Positions 1-10,951 are shown, counted from the stretch's first letter. The stretch: DNA of 64,000 bases from an uncultured Lachnospiraceae bacterium (GCA_902781655.1 CACZJZ010000004.1:1-64000); one strand, 5' to 3'. Notes: generated by a model from the sequence alone, not told the origin. Program-made: numbers and translations.

Positions 1-112
1 GCTTCAAGTATAAAATACTATGCTGAAGAATCTTTCGACATCGAAGAAAACTCAAGCAACAAAGAAAAACTTCGGCATAGTTTTTTCTTCGGCATAGTCA
101 GTGTTATCCTGA

Positions 113-484
113 ATTCGGCATAATTCCGACAGGGGCGGGGAATTCGCTCATCCGGACGACCTGGAGTGCGGCATTGATAACGTGATCCGTACCAGTATCT
201 ACTACTGTGACCCGATGTGTTCCTGGCAGAAACCTCATTGCGAGAAGAATCATGAATATATAAGAAAGATCTGTCCGAAAGGAACATCCTTTGACAACTT
301 CACTCAGTATGACATTGATCGCATGATGAGCCATATCAACTGTGCTCCAAGGGAAAGTCTGGGAGGACTAACTCCCTATGCACTGGCAGAAATGATGCTG
401 TCCAAGACACTGATGAAAGCTTTCGGGCTTCGAAAGATCGCACCGGATGATGTTATCCTTACGCCGGATCTTCTGAAGAAGTAA
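113..484 (+). pseudogene. IS30-family transposase, 3' remnant
   Basis: The frame opens right after a stop at 110-112 and encodes only the C-terminal third of an IS30-type DDE transposase. The segment SDRGGEF contains the second catalytic Asp. CSWQKPHCEKNHEYIR contains the third acidic residue in the family's usual context, followed by the LTPYALAEMML-type end. The N-terminal helix-turn-helix and the first catalytic Asp are missing, so the protein cannot be active. A GTG at 182 would give a 100-residue product but lies inside the catalytic domain and is not a credible start. The family assignment is firm; the truncation is read directly. Confidence 0.85.
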
Positions 485-521
485 ATGCCGTCCCTGCCAT
501 CTCTCTGGAGAAGGCCGGGGT

Positions 522-753
522 TCGGGGCAGAGCCCCGATCGTTTACGGGTTCCAATGAGGTTCTCTCTTTCGGTGTATGATGGCGGAGGACATCACGGGG
601 AAGGCTCCTTGCGGCTGTTCAGCTCCCCGTGATCGGCGGAGCTGATATACACCGAAAGACAAGCCTGTCAAGTGGACCATGGAATAATGGGGCATGGGCC
701 CCGCTATGCCGTGAAAACCACTTGACAGGCGCAGCGGAAGAACACCTTCCGCT
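522..753. repeat. Cluster of strong inverted repeats (structured non-coding segment)
   Basis: Several perfect inverted repeats follow one another: 522-528 with 532-538 (7 bp), 567-578 with 647-658 (12 bp), 592-601 with 624-633 nested inside it (10 bp), 664-675 with 718-729 (12 bp) and 733-740 with 746-753 (8 bp). No open frame here looks like a protein. The arrangement could fold into a multi-hairpin RNA, or it could be a palindrome-rich end of a mobile element. It directly follows the IS30 remnant. Confidence 0.6.
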
Positions 754-821
754 AGTCACCCGATAACCATGAACAGATCTGCGGATTAAGAGACACGAAG
801 CCATACCGGCAACACCAGGCA

Positions 822-1005
822 TGTGGAACTTAGTCTTGCAGGATCACCTTCCACAGGCCGGCGACCGCATACTCTTTTTTAACAGAATCAGGTCGTCAAC
901 GGGCTAAGTTCTACATTAATAGCCTTTATGACTGCTGTCAAACTCTCTGTTTATGGAACTTAGTCTTCAGTGTGGAATTTAACTTTACATGTGGAATTTA
1001 ACTTT
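822..1005. repeat. Short repeated motif, likely mobile-element end
   Basis: The motif TGTGGAAYTTARYYTT or a close variant occurs at 822-837, 952-967, 971-986 and 990-1005, with a shorter inverted copy at 904-914. The last two copies are identical over 16 bp and 19 bp apart. Such arrays resemble terminal repeats or transposase-binding sites. I infer that this is a degenerate insertion-sequence end, possibly of the IS30-type element. Confidence 0.5.
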
Positions 1006-1123
1006 TCACTCAACTGGTATTTGATGCCTTCTTTTTCTGCGACATCTTTCTGAGAAAACACGTAAAGATTCCTTACATGCTGACGGTAACGTTTCTGAAA
1101 CTGGATCACTATAAATGCCATAT

Positions 1124-1171
1124 TGATGGAATTCTTCACTATTTATTTTTGCATCATGATGGAATTCTTCA
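1124..1171. repeat. 15-bp direct repeat, 33 bp apart
   Basis: TGATGGAATTCTTCA occurs at 1124-1138 and again at 1157-1171. The rest of 1006-1437 shows no convincing gene on either strand. Short open frames there have no recognisable domain and no ribosome binding site. Confidence 0.5.
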
Positions 1172-1431
1172 ATTATTATATGTAATCCGCTAAAAGCACT
1201 AAAAAACTCCAAAAAAAGAGCCGGACAGACAAGCAGGCGTCTCAGCCTGCCATCTTATCCAGCTCTCTGTATCCAATCGTGTAGATTACCCCCAACAAGC
1301 AGAAGCTATCCTGCCACAGCATGACTTTCCCCATCCGTTCATCCTGATTTCCTCCTTGTCCGGTTCCACTATACTCTGTACCACCAGGGCAGAACCGTAT
1401 GCCCCGCGTCTGGTATGGAACCCTGCGAAAT

Positions 1432-1479
1432 GAAAAACCGCGGGGGACTGTCTCCAGCCAGTCCCCCGCGGCGATTTTT
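1432..1479. terminator. Bidirectional intrinsic terminator
   Basis: A perfect 13-bp GC-rich stem (1438-1450 with 1459-1471) has an 8-nt loop. It is flanked by AAAAA on the left (1432-1436) and TTTTT on the right (1475-1479), so it can terminate in both directions. It would end the minus-strand DUF3793/flavodoxin/regulator transcript. Confidence 0.85.
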
Positions 1480-1586
1480 ATTCTAGACAGCTGTTGTCCA
1501 GAGTTACAACTAATGTTTATATGTCCTGTCTAACTCTCAGTTTTACTGAATTGCTGCCCATTATTTTTTATTTCGTCTCCTGAATG

Positions 1587-1872
1587 TTACGGATTCTTTT
1601 CCCCTGTATTCCACTGATCAGTCTGTCCGCCTGTCACCGGTTTCAGTCCAGCCTGCATCTTCCGAAAGCTGTCTTCGCTTATCAAATGCTCCACGGCACA
1701 GGCTTCCTTCTCCGCCGTCCTCCAGCTTGTGCAGGGCGACGGAGACACTGGGCTTGGAGTAGTGCAGCTGTGCCGCGATATCCGTGGATCGGCAGGCACC
1801 TTTCTCACGGATGACGACCAGAATTGCTTCGAGATAATCTTCTTTTGACCTTCCGTGTTCACCACTGTTCAT
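1587..1872 (-). pseudogene. DtxR-family metal-dependent repressor, broken
   Basis: The first frame encodes a typical DtxR/MntR N-terminus: SKEDYLEAIL, then the winged-helix recognition segment YSKPSVSVALHKLEDGG. It then loses homology and stops at 1618. The neighbouring frame picks up ACAVEHLISEDSF, the motif that begins the metal-binding dimerisation helix of the family, and runs to 1587. About 40 residues normally lie between these motifs (wing end and the start of the linker helix), so an internal deletion of roughly 120 bp that also shifted the frame is the simplest reading. The junction lies near 1702-1716. No clear ribosome binding site precedes the ATG at 1872. Intact relatives control iron or manganese uptake, which fits the flavodoxin and DUF3793 neighbours. 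Confidence 0.75.
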
Positions 1873-1934
1873 GGAAATATGCCGATGTCCGGCGGACAGA
1901 CCTTACGACAGAAAATCATGGATCAGACAGACTG

Positions 1935-2357
1935 TCACGCGAGTGCTCCGCCCAGGGCGCGGCATTCCGCGAGTGCCGTGTCATCCGGCGCGTTCATGCA
2001 GGTGACGCTGTCACACGCCAGATGGATTCCTGCCGCCTCACAGTCACCTTCCCAGGTATGCATCCATTCTCCTCCTCCCCAGCCCCAAGAGCCGAAGAGC
2101 GCGGCCTTTTTGTGCGTCAGAACCGGAACTACCGCGTCCCACATCGGCTGGAATTCTGTCTCCTCCAGCTGTTCAGCGCCCATCGCCGGGCAGCCCAGCG
2201 CAACGCCATCGTACTCCTCCGCCTTTGCCGGCGTGAATTGGGACGGCCCAAGAATATCTACTTCCGCGCCCGCGGCCTTTGCTCCTTCCGCGACCGCCTC
2301 CGCCATAGCTGCGGTATTTCCGGTTCCGCTCCAATAGACCACTGCAACCTTACTCAT
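1935..2357 (-). CDS. Flavodoxin (short-chain)
   Basis: This 140-residue protein has the FMN phosphate-binding loop YWSGTGNT near the N-terminus and the GSWGWGGGEWM segment of the second flavin loop. Its length matches clostridial short-chain flavodoxins. It is a soluble one-electron carrier that replaces ferredoxin when iron is scarce. AGGAGG stands 7 nt before the ATG, inside the end of the preceding DUF3793 gene, and the genes are 18 nt apart, so they are co-transcribed. The likely regulator just downstream is broken. Confidence 0.93.
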   Translation of the reverse strand: MSKVAVVYWSGTGNTAAMAEAVAEGAKAAGAEVDILGPSQFTPAKAEEYDGVALGCPAMGAEQLEETEFQPMWDAVVPVLTHKKAALFGSWGWGGGEWMHTWEGDCEAAGIHLACDSVTCMNAPDDTALAECRALGGALA

Positions 2358-2375
2358 ACTGTTTTCCTCCTTACG

Positions 2376-2990
2376 TCAGACCGCTTTTTTGGCCGGTCCT
2401 GAATCACTGTCGCCTCTCGAACGGGCTGTCTTTCCTCTGACCGTGAGTCTTTCCAGCGGCACCCCACGTGCCAGCTGCTTCCTGTAACAATCTGTACAGC
2501 ACCGGTATTTCCGAAATGTCCGCCTGGCACCGTCGACATCCCCGTATACCTTCCAATATCCGGTGCATTTGCAATGACGGGGCCCCTGCAGGATGAACCC
2601 CTCCACGTCCTCCGGCGGATACCCGAGAAAAAGCCCGATCTCATGCGGAAAGCCCCCTGTTTCACGCTCCCTGCTGATTCTGTCAGCCAGCCGCAGAAGG
2701 CAGGCCGCTGTGCTGCAGATCTGGTAGCCATCCTGCCGAAGCAGCCTGCCCACCTGCGGTTCCTGAAAATCGCCGCGCAGTCTCTCTGGACGATACAGAT
2801 ACAGGAGCGCCCTCCCTCTGCAATACTGCAGGGGAATCAGGCACAAATCCGTTCCGGCAAACCTGCGGTTGTATTCCCGGATCTGGCGGCGCATCTCCTC
2901 TTCTCCGGCAAAATTCTGACCGAACAGACAGCCCGTCTTGAGTCCGGCCAGAGTCGGAGAGGCATATTCCACAATCTCTTTGTCTGACAT
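2376..2990 (-). CDS. DUF3793 family protein
   Basis: This 204-residue cytoplasmic protein carries the family's marks: HEIGLFLGYPPEDVEGF near residue 115 and the Cys-rich CKCTGYWKVYGD segment followed by RKYRCCTDCYRK. The conserved cysteines suggest metal or cluster handling, but the biochemical role of the family is unknown. In many clostridial genomes these genes sit beside flavodoxins, ferrous iron transporters and DtxR-type regulators, as here. It is the first gene of its transcript, and a palindrome overlaps its promoter. Confidence 0.85.
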   Translation of the reverse strand: MSDKEIVEYASPTLAGLKTGCLFGQNFAGEEEMRRQIREYNRRFAGTDLCLIPLQYCRGRALLYLYRPERLRGDFQEPQVGRLLRQDGYQICSTAACLLRLADRISRERETGGFPHEIGLFLGYPPEDVEGFILQGPRHCKCTGYWKVYGDVDGARRTFRKYRCCTDCYRKQLARGVPLERLTVRGKTARSRGDSDSGPAKKAV

Positions 2991-3078
2991 GTCAATGCTC
3001 CCTGCCGCACGGCAGCGGCCCGATGGCTGCCCGCTGTTTTGATTCTGTCAGGCTTGCCTCGCCCTCTTGTATTCGTCG

Positions 3079-3113
3079 TTTATAACTTTAGTTTGTTATT
3101 TCTAACTTGTCAA
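3079..3113 (-). promoter_or_regulatory. Promoter of the DUF3793/flavodoxin operon with operator-like palindrome
   Basis: On the minus strand a perfect TTGACA (3108-3113) is followed after 17 nt by TAAAGT (3085-3090). The inverted repeat ATAAC-N8-GTTAT (3082-3099) covers the -10 element and spacer, and TTAG/CTAA half-sites overlap it. That is the expected position for a DtxR-type repressor site, although the consensus is not a close match. The leader is about 88 nt. Confidence 0.5.
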
Positions 3114-3163
3114 GTAAAAAGAACAGAGGCGCATCTGTTCTGACGCCTCTGCCCTCTTTCCTC

Positions 3164-5289
<2,126 letters not shown>

Positions 5290-5318
5290 AGAGGATATCC
5301 CCGCCACGGTTTCCCGTT

Positions 5319-6608
5319 TTAATGCTCAAACCGGCTGTACCGCTCGCGGTCCTCCCTGCGGAGGAAGCCGTGAACCAGTGTGCCTTCCGCCGTGTATTCC
5401 TTCACCTTCACATCCGAGGAATGCATCAGATCAGTCAGAACGCGCCCTTCCGTATAGGGAATGAGGAGGGTGCATTCCGTTCTCCCCGCATTCACCTTGT
5501 TCTCAATGAGATCCACAAGCCGGCTGATATCATCCGGGTTCTTCGCGCTCATCGTAAGCCGGCCATCCTCGGCCGTGATGCCCTGCACGTTCACATCGAA
5601 CCAGCCGCCGCGGAAAGAAAGTCCCGCAGCGTCTGCCTTGTTGAACACATAGATCCGCGGAATCTCTCCCGCGCCGATTTCCTTCAGCGTATCCACCGTG
5701 ATTTTCAGATCTTCCCGGTATTCCGGATCCGAGACATCGCTCACGATGCAGAGAATATCCGCGTATTTTACCTCATCGAGCGTGGAACGGAAGGCCTTAA
5801 CCAGCGTAGTCGGCAGGTTGCTGATAAACCCGACCGTATCCGACAGCAGAAACGGGCGCCGCCCGCCGTCAGGGCGGATGCTGCGGACCGTCGTGTCAAG
5901 GGTGGCAAAGAGCATGTCCTGCTCAAGCACCTTTTTGTCTTCCTCTGTGCCGTACGCATCCAGCATCCGGTTGAGAATCGTGGATTTCCCGGCGTTCGTG
6001 TAGCCGACCAGCGCCACCAGCGGAATACCCGAGGCATTGCGGCGTTTTCTCTGTGTCATCCGCTCCCGCTCCACGACCTCCAGTTCTCCACGGAGAGCGG
6101 CGATGCGGTGTTCGATGCGGCGGCGGTCCAGCTCGATCCGGGTCTCCCCGGCACCCTTGTTGGAGAGCGCGCCGCTCGCGCCGCCCTGCCTGCCAAGCTC
6201 CTTATGCAGCCCGGCGAGACGCGGCAGCATATACTGCAGATTAGCGGATTCCACCTGCAGCCTCGCCTCCCGCGTACCTGCCCGCTCCGCAAAAATCCGC
6301 AGAATCAACGCAGTGCGGTCGATGATCTCCCGGTCAAGCGCATCCACCAGATTCTTCATCTGCATCGGCGTGAGTGTGTTATTGAACAGAATCACGTTCG
6401 CCTGCTCCATTTCCGCCGCCGCCCGGATCTCCTGTATTTTACCAGATCCGATGTATGTCCCGGGATTGACCGCGCTGCCATCCTGCACAAAGGTGTCGGC
6501 CACCTCCATCCCGGCGGCCTCCGCAAGCGCCTTCATTTCTCTCATGGACTTGTCAAAACCGGCATCCGCCGCGAAGCGCATGCCGGCCAGAATTGCTTTT
6601 TCCGCCAA
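5319..6608 (-). CDS. hflX: GTPase HflX
   Basis: HflX is a ribosome-associated GTPase that splits stalled or heat-damaged ribosomes. The protein has 429 residues. The N-terminal HflX domain has GTYIGSGKIQEI and the signature GAGETRIELDRRRI. The G domain follows with P-loop GYTNAGKST, switch LDTTVRSI, DTVGF and NKAD. The start is a TTG with GGAGG 8 nt upstream, and no better ATG is nearby (the next Met is residue 10). It sits between the CE2-like esterase and the phosphoesterase with short gaps. Confidence 0.95.
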   Translation of the reverse strand: MAEKAILAGMRFAADAGFDKSMREMKALAEAAGMEVADTFVQDGSAVNPGTYIGSGKIQEIRAAAEMEQANVILFNNTLTPMQMKNLVDALDREIIDRTALILRIFAERAGTREARLQVESANLQYMLPRLAGLHKELGRQGGASGALSNKGAGETRIELDRRRIEHRIAALRGELEVVERERMTQRKRRNASGIPLVALVGYTNAGKSTILNRMLDAYGTEEDKKVLEQDMLFATLDTTVRSIRPDGGRRPFLLSDTVGFISNLPTTLVKAFRSTLDEVKYADILCIVSDVSDPEYREDLKITVDTLKEIGAGEIPRIYVFNKADAAGLSFRGGWFDVNVQGITAEDGRLTMSAKNPDDISRLVDLIENKVNAGRTECTLLIPYTEGRVLTDLMHSSDVKVKEYTAEGTLVHGFLRREDRERYSRFEH

Positions 6609-6648
6609 AAAGAAACCTCCAATTTCGCTCTTCGCAGCCCTCGCGGCT

Positions 6649-7785
6649 CTACCTCTGCACTGGAGACTGGCTGATTTCCCGAATCCGCTTCACAAGAATC
6701 TCCGCGGCATGACGGTGTGCCGGCTCCCCGGGATGCATCCGTGAGCCATATTCACCCGGCGCAGTATTCGCCAGTTCCAGCGCCTCCACCCGCCGGTCTC
6801 CGGTCTCAGCGGCAAACTGCGCCACCGCGTCCGAGATCTCCGGATAAAGCGTGGAAGCAGAGTCCGTGCCACCCAGCATGCCATACGCCCAGATGAGGTA
6901 TGCCCCCGGATTGTCGCGCCGGAGCATGTGCAGGAAGGCAAGAACATCCTTCTCAAACAGCTTTCGGTCCGCCGGTTCAAATAATCCGTACTCGTTCCGG
7001 TGCATTTTGTACTGCTTTCCCGTCTCCGGATCCACATAAGGCGGCGTTCCGAACGCGCCCTGATCATTTGTCCCGAGATTGACAACCACGACATCCGGCT
7101 GCCAGGAGGCAAAATTCCACCGGTCCTGCGCGCCGCAGGCCGCATAGCTATCCCGATCCAGGAATCCGCAGAGTGTCTCGTAATAGCGCGGGATCGTCTG
7201 GTTCGGATCGTTGTCCCAGGAGCAGTGCACACCCCAGCCGCACTGACTGAAGACGCGATATTCCGCATTCAGTGCCTGCGCGGTGTAAAAGGTGTAGTTA
7301 TTCACGCAATCCATGCATTGACCAGACCAGTCCATATCAAGATAAGCGCCGCACATTCCCTCCCCGGTGGTGATGGAATCCCCCAGGAATTCGATCTTCA
7401 TCGCGTAATCCTGCAGCGGTTCGAAGGTGCCGTCCGTCTCCACTCCGGTGATCTGCAGAAGCATTTTCCGGTCACTCCCCATCGGCTGGGTATCCCGCAG
7501 AATCATCACATTCCTCACAAGGCCGGGTTCCAGTCCGCGAAACAGGCACAGACGGTGGTGTCCCGGCGTCAGCATCAGACGCTGCGTGCGTGCATGGTTG
7601 ATCAGCACATCCACCCAGGGTTCAAAGGTGTCAAAATCCGCCTCGACATCGATCCAGCATTCAGAGCCTTTTACATTCAGCTCCAGCCCTGAGGCATTCC
7701 AGAACAACGTCAGCGGCGTGAGACTGCCGTTGGTGCGGCCGAGCACCCGCAGATGCGGGATTTCCGTCAGTTTATATTCTCTCAT
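6649..7785 (-). CDS. SGNH/GDSL esterase, carbohydrate esterase family 2-like
   Basis: This 378-residue protein has an N-terminal beta-sandwich of about 130 residues followed by an SGNH hydrolase domain, the layout of CE2 acetyl-esterases. Key residues are the nucleophile Ser in FLGDSITTGEG, the GTND block and the late HP...H segment near RMHPGEPAH. CE2 enzymes remove acetyl groups from xylan, mannan or other sugars. There is no signal peptide, so it probably acts on imported acetylated oligosaccharides. GGAGCGAAG precedes the ATG. Confidence 0.85.
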   Translation of the reverse strand: MREYKLTEIPHLRVLGRTNGSLTPLTLFWNASGLELNVKGSECWIDVEADFDTFEPWVDVLINHARTQRLMLTPGHHRLCLFRGLEPGLVRNVMILRDTQPMGSDRKMLLQITGVETDGTFEPLQDYAMKIEFLGDSITTGEGMCGAYLDMDWSGQCMDCVNNYTFYTAQALNAEYRVFSQCGWGVHCSWDNDPNQTIPRYYETLCGFLDRDSYAACGAQDRWNFASWQPDVVVVNLGTNDQGAFGTPPYVDPETGKQYKMHRNEYGLFEPADRKLFEKDVLAFLHMLRRDNPGAYLIWAYGMLGGTDSASTLYPEISDAVAQFAAETGDRRVEALELANTAPGEYGSRMHPGEPAHRHAAEILVKRIREISQSPVQR

Positions 7786-7840
7786 CTTCGCTCCTCGCCA
7801 ATGCTAAATCCGAACATTCGGTTTTGCCGGATATGGCTCC

Positions 7841-8437
7841 TCAGTTCAGTTCATCCAGTGTCTTGCCATACGGCGGCAGAAAATCCCGGACAAAATCCCT
7901 CACCTCCGGCATCTCTTCCATCATCTTCTGCAGCGCGCCCCAGATCGTCTGCCTCGCGGTTCGGAACTCGCTGTTCCCGGCGTTTTCCTCTTCAATACAC
8001 TTGATATAGGCTGAAATTTTGTCGGCAGCCTTGACCAGTCTCCGCATCCGGATCTCCTCCGCGTCCTCCGCATCCGCATGGAAGATCGCGGCGTACGTCG
8101 GGCGCAGATCATCCGGCAGGCGGTCAAGCAGACGATCCTGCGCAACCGCCTCCACAGCCTTGTAGGCATCCCGAATGCTGCTGTTGTAGTACTTCACCGG
8201 TGTCGGCATATCTCCCGTCATGATTTCAGAAGCGTCATGATAGAGTCCGATGACCGCCGCCCGGTCCGCGTCGAGATGGCCTCCGTACCGGGTGTTCCCG
8301 ATGGTGCAGAGCGCGTGTGCAATCATGGCGGTCTCCAGCGAGTGCTCCGAAAGTGTCTCCGCCCGCGAGGAGCGCATCAGTGCCCATCGCTCAATATATT
8401 TCATCCTGGAAACCGTTGCAAAAAAGTTATAGCTCAT
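7841..8437 (-). CDS. yfbR: HD-domain 5'-nucleotidase, YfbR-like
   Basis: This 198-residue protein resembles YfbR, a deoxyribonucleoside 5'-monophosphatase. HD-superfamily metal ligands appear as SEHSLETA, LYHDASEI and the later Asp in KAADKISAYIK. The RMKYIERW segment near the N-terminus is typical of the family. The frame extends ten codons upstream, but the ATG at 8437 has a GGAG at a suitable distance and matches the family start. It follows telA with a 41-nt gap and may be co-transcribed. Confidence 0.85.
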   Translation of the reverse strand: MSYNFFATVSRMKYIERWALMRSSRAETLSEHSLETAMIAHALCTIGNTRYGGHLDADRAAVIGLYHDASEIMTGDMPTPVKYYNSSIRDAYKAVEAVAQDRLLDRLPDDLRPTYAAIFHADAEDAEEIRMRRLVKAADKISAYIKCIEEENAGNSEFRTARQTIWGALQKMMEEMPEVRDFVRDFLPPYGKTLDELN

Positions 8438-8478
8438 GTTTCTGCTCCATGCAGGCGTTCGCTGCATCCGCGCCGTCC

Positions 8479-9675
8479 TCAGCGTCTCGCGGCCTCGAGC
8501 AGCTTGTCCTTCAGCTGTGCCTCGATATTTGCCAGCTCTCCCTCGGCCTCCTGCCGCTTCTGTTTCCCTTCCGTCTGAATCTGCAGAATTTCATCCATGG
8601 CGGAAATCAGCGTTTCATTGGTATGCTTCAGTGTCTCGATGTCGACAATACCCCGCTCCGATTCCTTTGCGCTGGCGGTCGCAGCCGTTTTCAGCGCATC
8701 GGCATTCTTCATGAGCAGCTGATTGGTCATGTCGTTCACCTCGCGCTCCGCCCTGGCCGCCCGGGTGCTGTGTTCCAGGCCGATGGCAATGACCATCTGA
8801 TTCTTCCATAGAGGAATCGTGTTGACGATCGTGGATTGAATCTTCTCCGCCATCTCGGTGTCCGAGGCCTGCACCATCCGGATCTGCGGCGCGGTCTGCA
8901 TTGCGATCGTGCGGGTCAGCTCCAGGTCGTACAGTTTCTTCTCAAAGCGGGTGCACTGGGCAGCAAGGTCCCGGGCAGCCTGCGCATCCTCTGCAAGTCC
9001 AGACTGCTGCGCCTTAGCTTCCAGTTCCCGGAGCTGTCCCTCCCTGATCTCGCTCAGCTTCTTCTTCCCGGCCGCAATGTACATCGTCAGTTCCTTGAAA
9101 TAGCCCAGATTCAGATCATACATCCGATCCAGCACATCCACGTCCTTGAGAAGCTGCACCTGATGCTTCTCGAGTTCCGTCTGCACGGCCGTCACGTTGG
9201 TTTCCACCTTGCTGTATTTTGCCTTCAGTGTCTCCGCCTTATTGACCTGCTTCCTGAAGAGCGCCCGGAGACCCTTCTCGTTCTCCTCAATATCAAACGA
9301 CTTCAGCTGGGTTACAAGGCCGGTGAGCATCTCTCCCACTTCGCCCACGTCGCTGGTCCGGACATTGTCGATCGTCTTCTGGGAAAAATCCGCGAGCTTT
9401 TTCTGTGTGCCGACGCCATAGTTTAAAATCGCGGCGGTGTTTGTCACATCGATCTGCTCCGCGAACGCATCCACCTGCTTCCGCTCTTCCGGTGTGAGAG
9501 AAGCTTCCATGTCGGGAGTGGCTGCCACTTTCCCCGAATCTGCCGTCTCCCCGGGGACCGTTTCCCCAGCAGCCACGGTCAATTCCTGTCCTTCCCGATT
9601 TTCCTCCGGTGCGCCGAAGACAAGATCCGGCGCTGCAGGTGCCTCATGAATCGTTTGTTTGAACTGATCTTCCAT
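8479..9675 (-). CDS. TelA-family protein (toxic anion resistance)
   Basis: This 398-residue mostly helical protein matches the TelA/KlaA family, named for tellurite resistance. Its usual role is unclear, with links to envelope and antimicrobial stress. The N-terminal 70 residues are acidic and low in complexity. The rest is predicted coiled coil, with the family-typical DLNLGYFKELTMYIAAGK and QTAPQIRMVQ segments. The ATG at 9675 is chosen because AGGAGG precedes it. The gene overlaps the end of the XpaC-like gene by 32 bp, so the two are translationally coupled. Confidence 0.88.
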   Translation of the reverse strand: MEDQFKQTIHEAPAAPDLVFGAPEENREGQELTVAAGETVPGETADSGKVAATPDMEASLTPEERKQVDAFAEQIDVTNTAAILNYGVGTQKKLADFSQKTIDNVRTSDVGEVGEMLTGLVTQLKSFDIEENEKGLRALFRKQVNKAETLKAKYSKVETNVTAVQTELEKHQVQLLKDVDVLDRMYDLNLGYFKELTMYIAAGKKKLSEIREGQLRELEAKAQQSGLAEDAQAARDLAAQCTRFEKKLYDLELTRTIAMQTAPQIRMVQASDTEMAEKIQSTIVNTIPLWKNQMVIAIGLEHSTRAARAEREVNDMTNQLLMKNADALKTAATASAKESERGIVDIETLKHTNETLISAMDEILQIQTEGKQKRQEAEGELANIEAQLKDKLLEAARR

Positions 9676-10951
9676 ACTGCCCCTCCTGCCGCGTTCCTCG
9701 CGGCTCCTCTTCATCTGTCCCTCGCGGTATCTCCGTCAGGCCGTCCTGTGCCATCATGGTTTTCATCACATTGATATCCGAGGCGATATCCCAGGCCTTT
9801 TCCTGAAACATCTGATCCAACAGCTTTTCAAACGCACCATTGATGACATCCATGGAGCGCAGAATCTCGTTTCTCGTCCCGACGATGTTCTCGCCCGCGT
9901 CCGGCTGGCGGGAGAGTTCCGCATACGCCCGGATCAGTTTCTCCGTGGTCGGCAGATAATACTGCATCAGTCTGCGGCAGTCTCCTGCGCAGGACGGATC
10001 CCTGCGCACCTGTGTGAAGATTCTCCGGCAGATATCTTCCAGACGATACAGTTTGCCGGACATCGGATCTTCCTCCGGGATTTCGTCATTGACCCCGCGG
10101 ATACGCAGGATGGAGGCATTTCCATCCCGGATGAGCGATTCCACTGCATCCGCATCGAAATTCTGCCGCACATCTGCCGTCCCGCCTGCGTCCGCCTGTG
10201 AGCCATCTGCGGAAAACGCCGCAGAGTCTGCCCCTTCCTGCTGCTCGCGGACCTTTCTCGCCCGCTCGGCCTCCTGATACTGCTTGAATGCCCGGTCCGT
10301 CAGCATGATAGTTGTCCTGTGCAGATCGAATGTCGCCCTGGGAAGCAGACCGTCCCGTTTCATGCGGAGCAGATCTTTCCGTACCGTCTCCTCCGGATAC
10401 CCGGTCTTCTCCGCAAGTTCCCGGATTGCAATATACTCCCGGTCTCCGATCACCTGTCGGTATTCTTCAAACCGCTTCAACCTGTCCCTGCCTTTCCGCC
10501 CTCTGCGCGCCAGCATACCGCATCCCGTGGCAGCTGCTGCACTCAAAACAAATCCTGCCACAGCTGCTGTCAGCAGCGGCGACTGGCCGGAAAAGACCCA
10601 TCCAGCCGCCGCCATGCCCAGAGAAAGCACGCCGAATACCGCAGCGCCGCCATACCCGGCCACCATCCGGACGATATCCGGCACCTGGCTGGGCGTCCGA
10701 TCCGTGAAATCTGTCCGGGCAGGCACCGGTCTGCCTGCTGCCGCCTCTCCGCCTCCCATCTGTTGCCTGTCGGCGGAAGCCTTTCCGGCCCGGTTTATCC
10801 GCAGATCAAACTGAGAGGTCACCCGGGATACAGATTGCTCCACATCCTCGCTCAGGTGGGAGAAATTGCCCGTCCGGGCTGCTTCAGACACCGCGTTTCC
10901 GATATCGCCGGCGGCCTGTCCGGCCTCATTGATCAGCTCCTCTAAATTCAT
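9644..10951 (-). CDS. XpaC-like membrane protein
   Basis: This 435-residue protein matches the XpaC family, named for hydrolysis of 5-bromo-4-chloroindolyl phosphate in Bacillus; its true function is uncertain. After an N-terminal soluble region there are two hydrophobic segments (about residues 95-140). A winged-helix-like segment follows (IAIRELAEKTGYPEETVRKDLLRMK). The C-terminal helical domain comes after an acidic linker. XpaC and TelA are a recurrent pair. AGGGAG precedes the ATG at 10951. The start overlaps the end of the preceding 104-residue gene by 26 bp. Confidence 0.85.
   Translation of the reverse strand: MNLEELINEAGQAAGDIGNAVSEAARTGNFSHLSEDVEQSVSRVTSQFDLRINRAGKASADRQQMGGGEAAAGRPVPARTDFTDRTPSQVPDIVRMVAGYGGAAVFGVLSLGMAAAGWVFSGQSPLLTAAVAGFVLSAAAATGCGMLARRGRKGRDRLKRFEEYRQVIGDREYIAIRELAEKTGYPEETVRKDLLRMKRDGLLPRATFDLHRTTIMLTDRAFKQYQEAERARKVREQQEGADSAAFSADGSQADAGGTADVRQNFDADAVESLIRDGNASILRIRGVNDEIPEEDPMSGKLYRLEDICRRIFTQVRRDPSCAGDCRRLMQYYLPTTEKLIRAYAELSRQPDAGENIVGTRNEILRSMDVINGAFEKLLDQMFQEKAWDIASDINVMKTMMAQDGLTEIPRGTDEEEPRGTRQEGQYGRSVQTNDS

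Noticed and set aside
182-484. Stand-alone 100-residue protein from a GTG start
   Set aside because: The start lies within the IS30 DDE domain; the frame is a truncated transposase.
1006-1212. Small minus-strand open frame
   Set aside because: Its sequence is produced by the 15-bp repeat and it lacks a start signal and recognisable domain.
1219-1400. Possible minus-strand coding remnant ending GYRELDKMAG
   Set aside because: Two frames are partly open and a short hydrophobic segment is seen, but there is no start signal or family match I can support.
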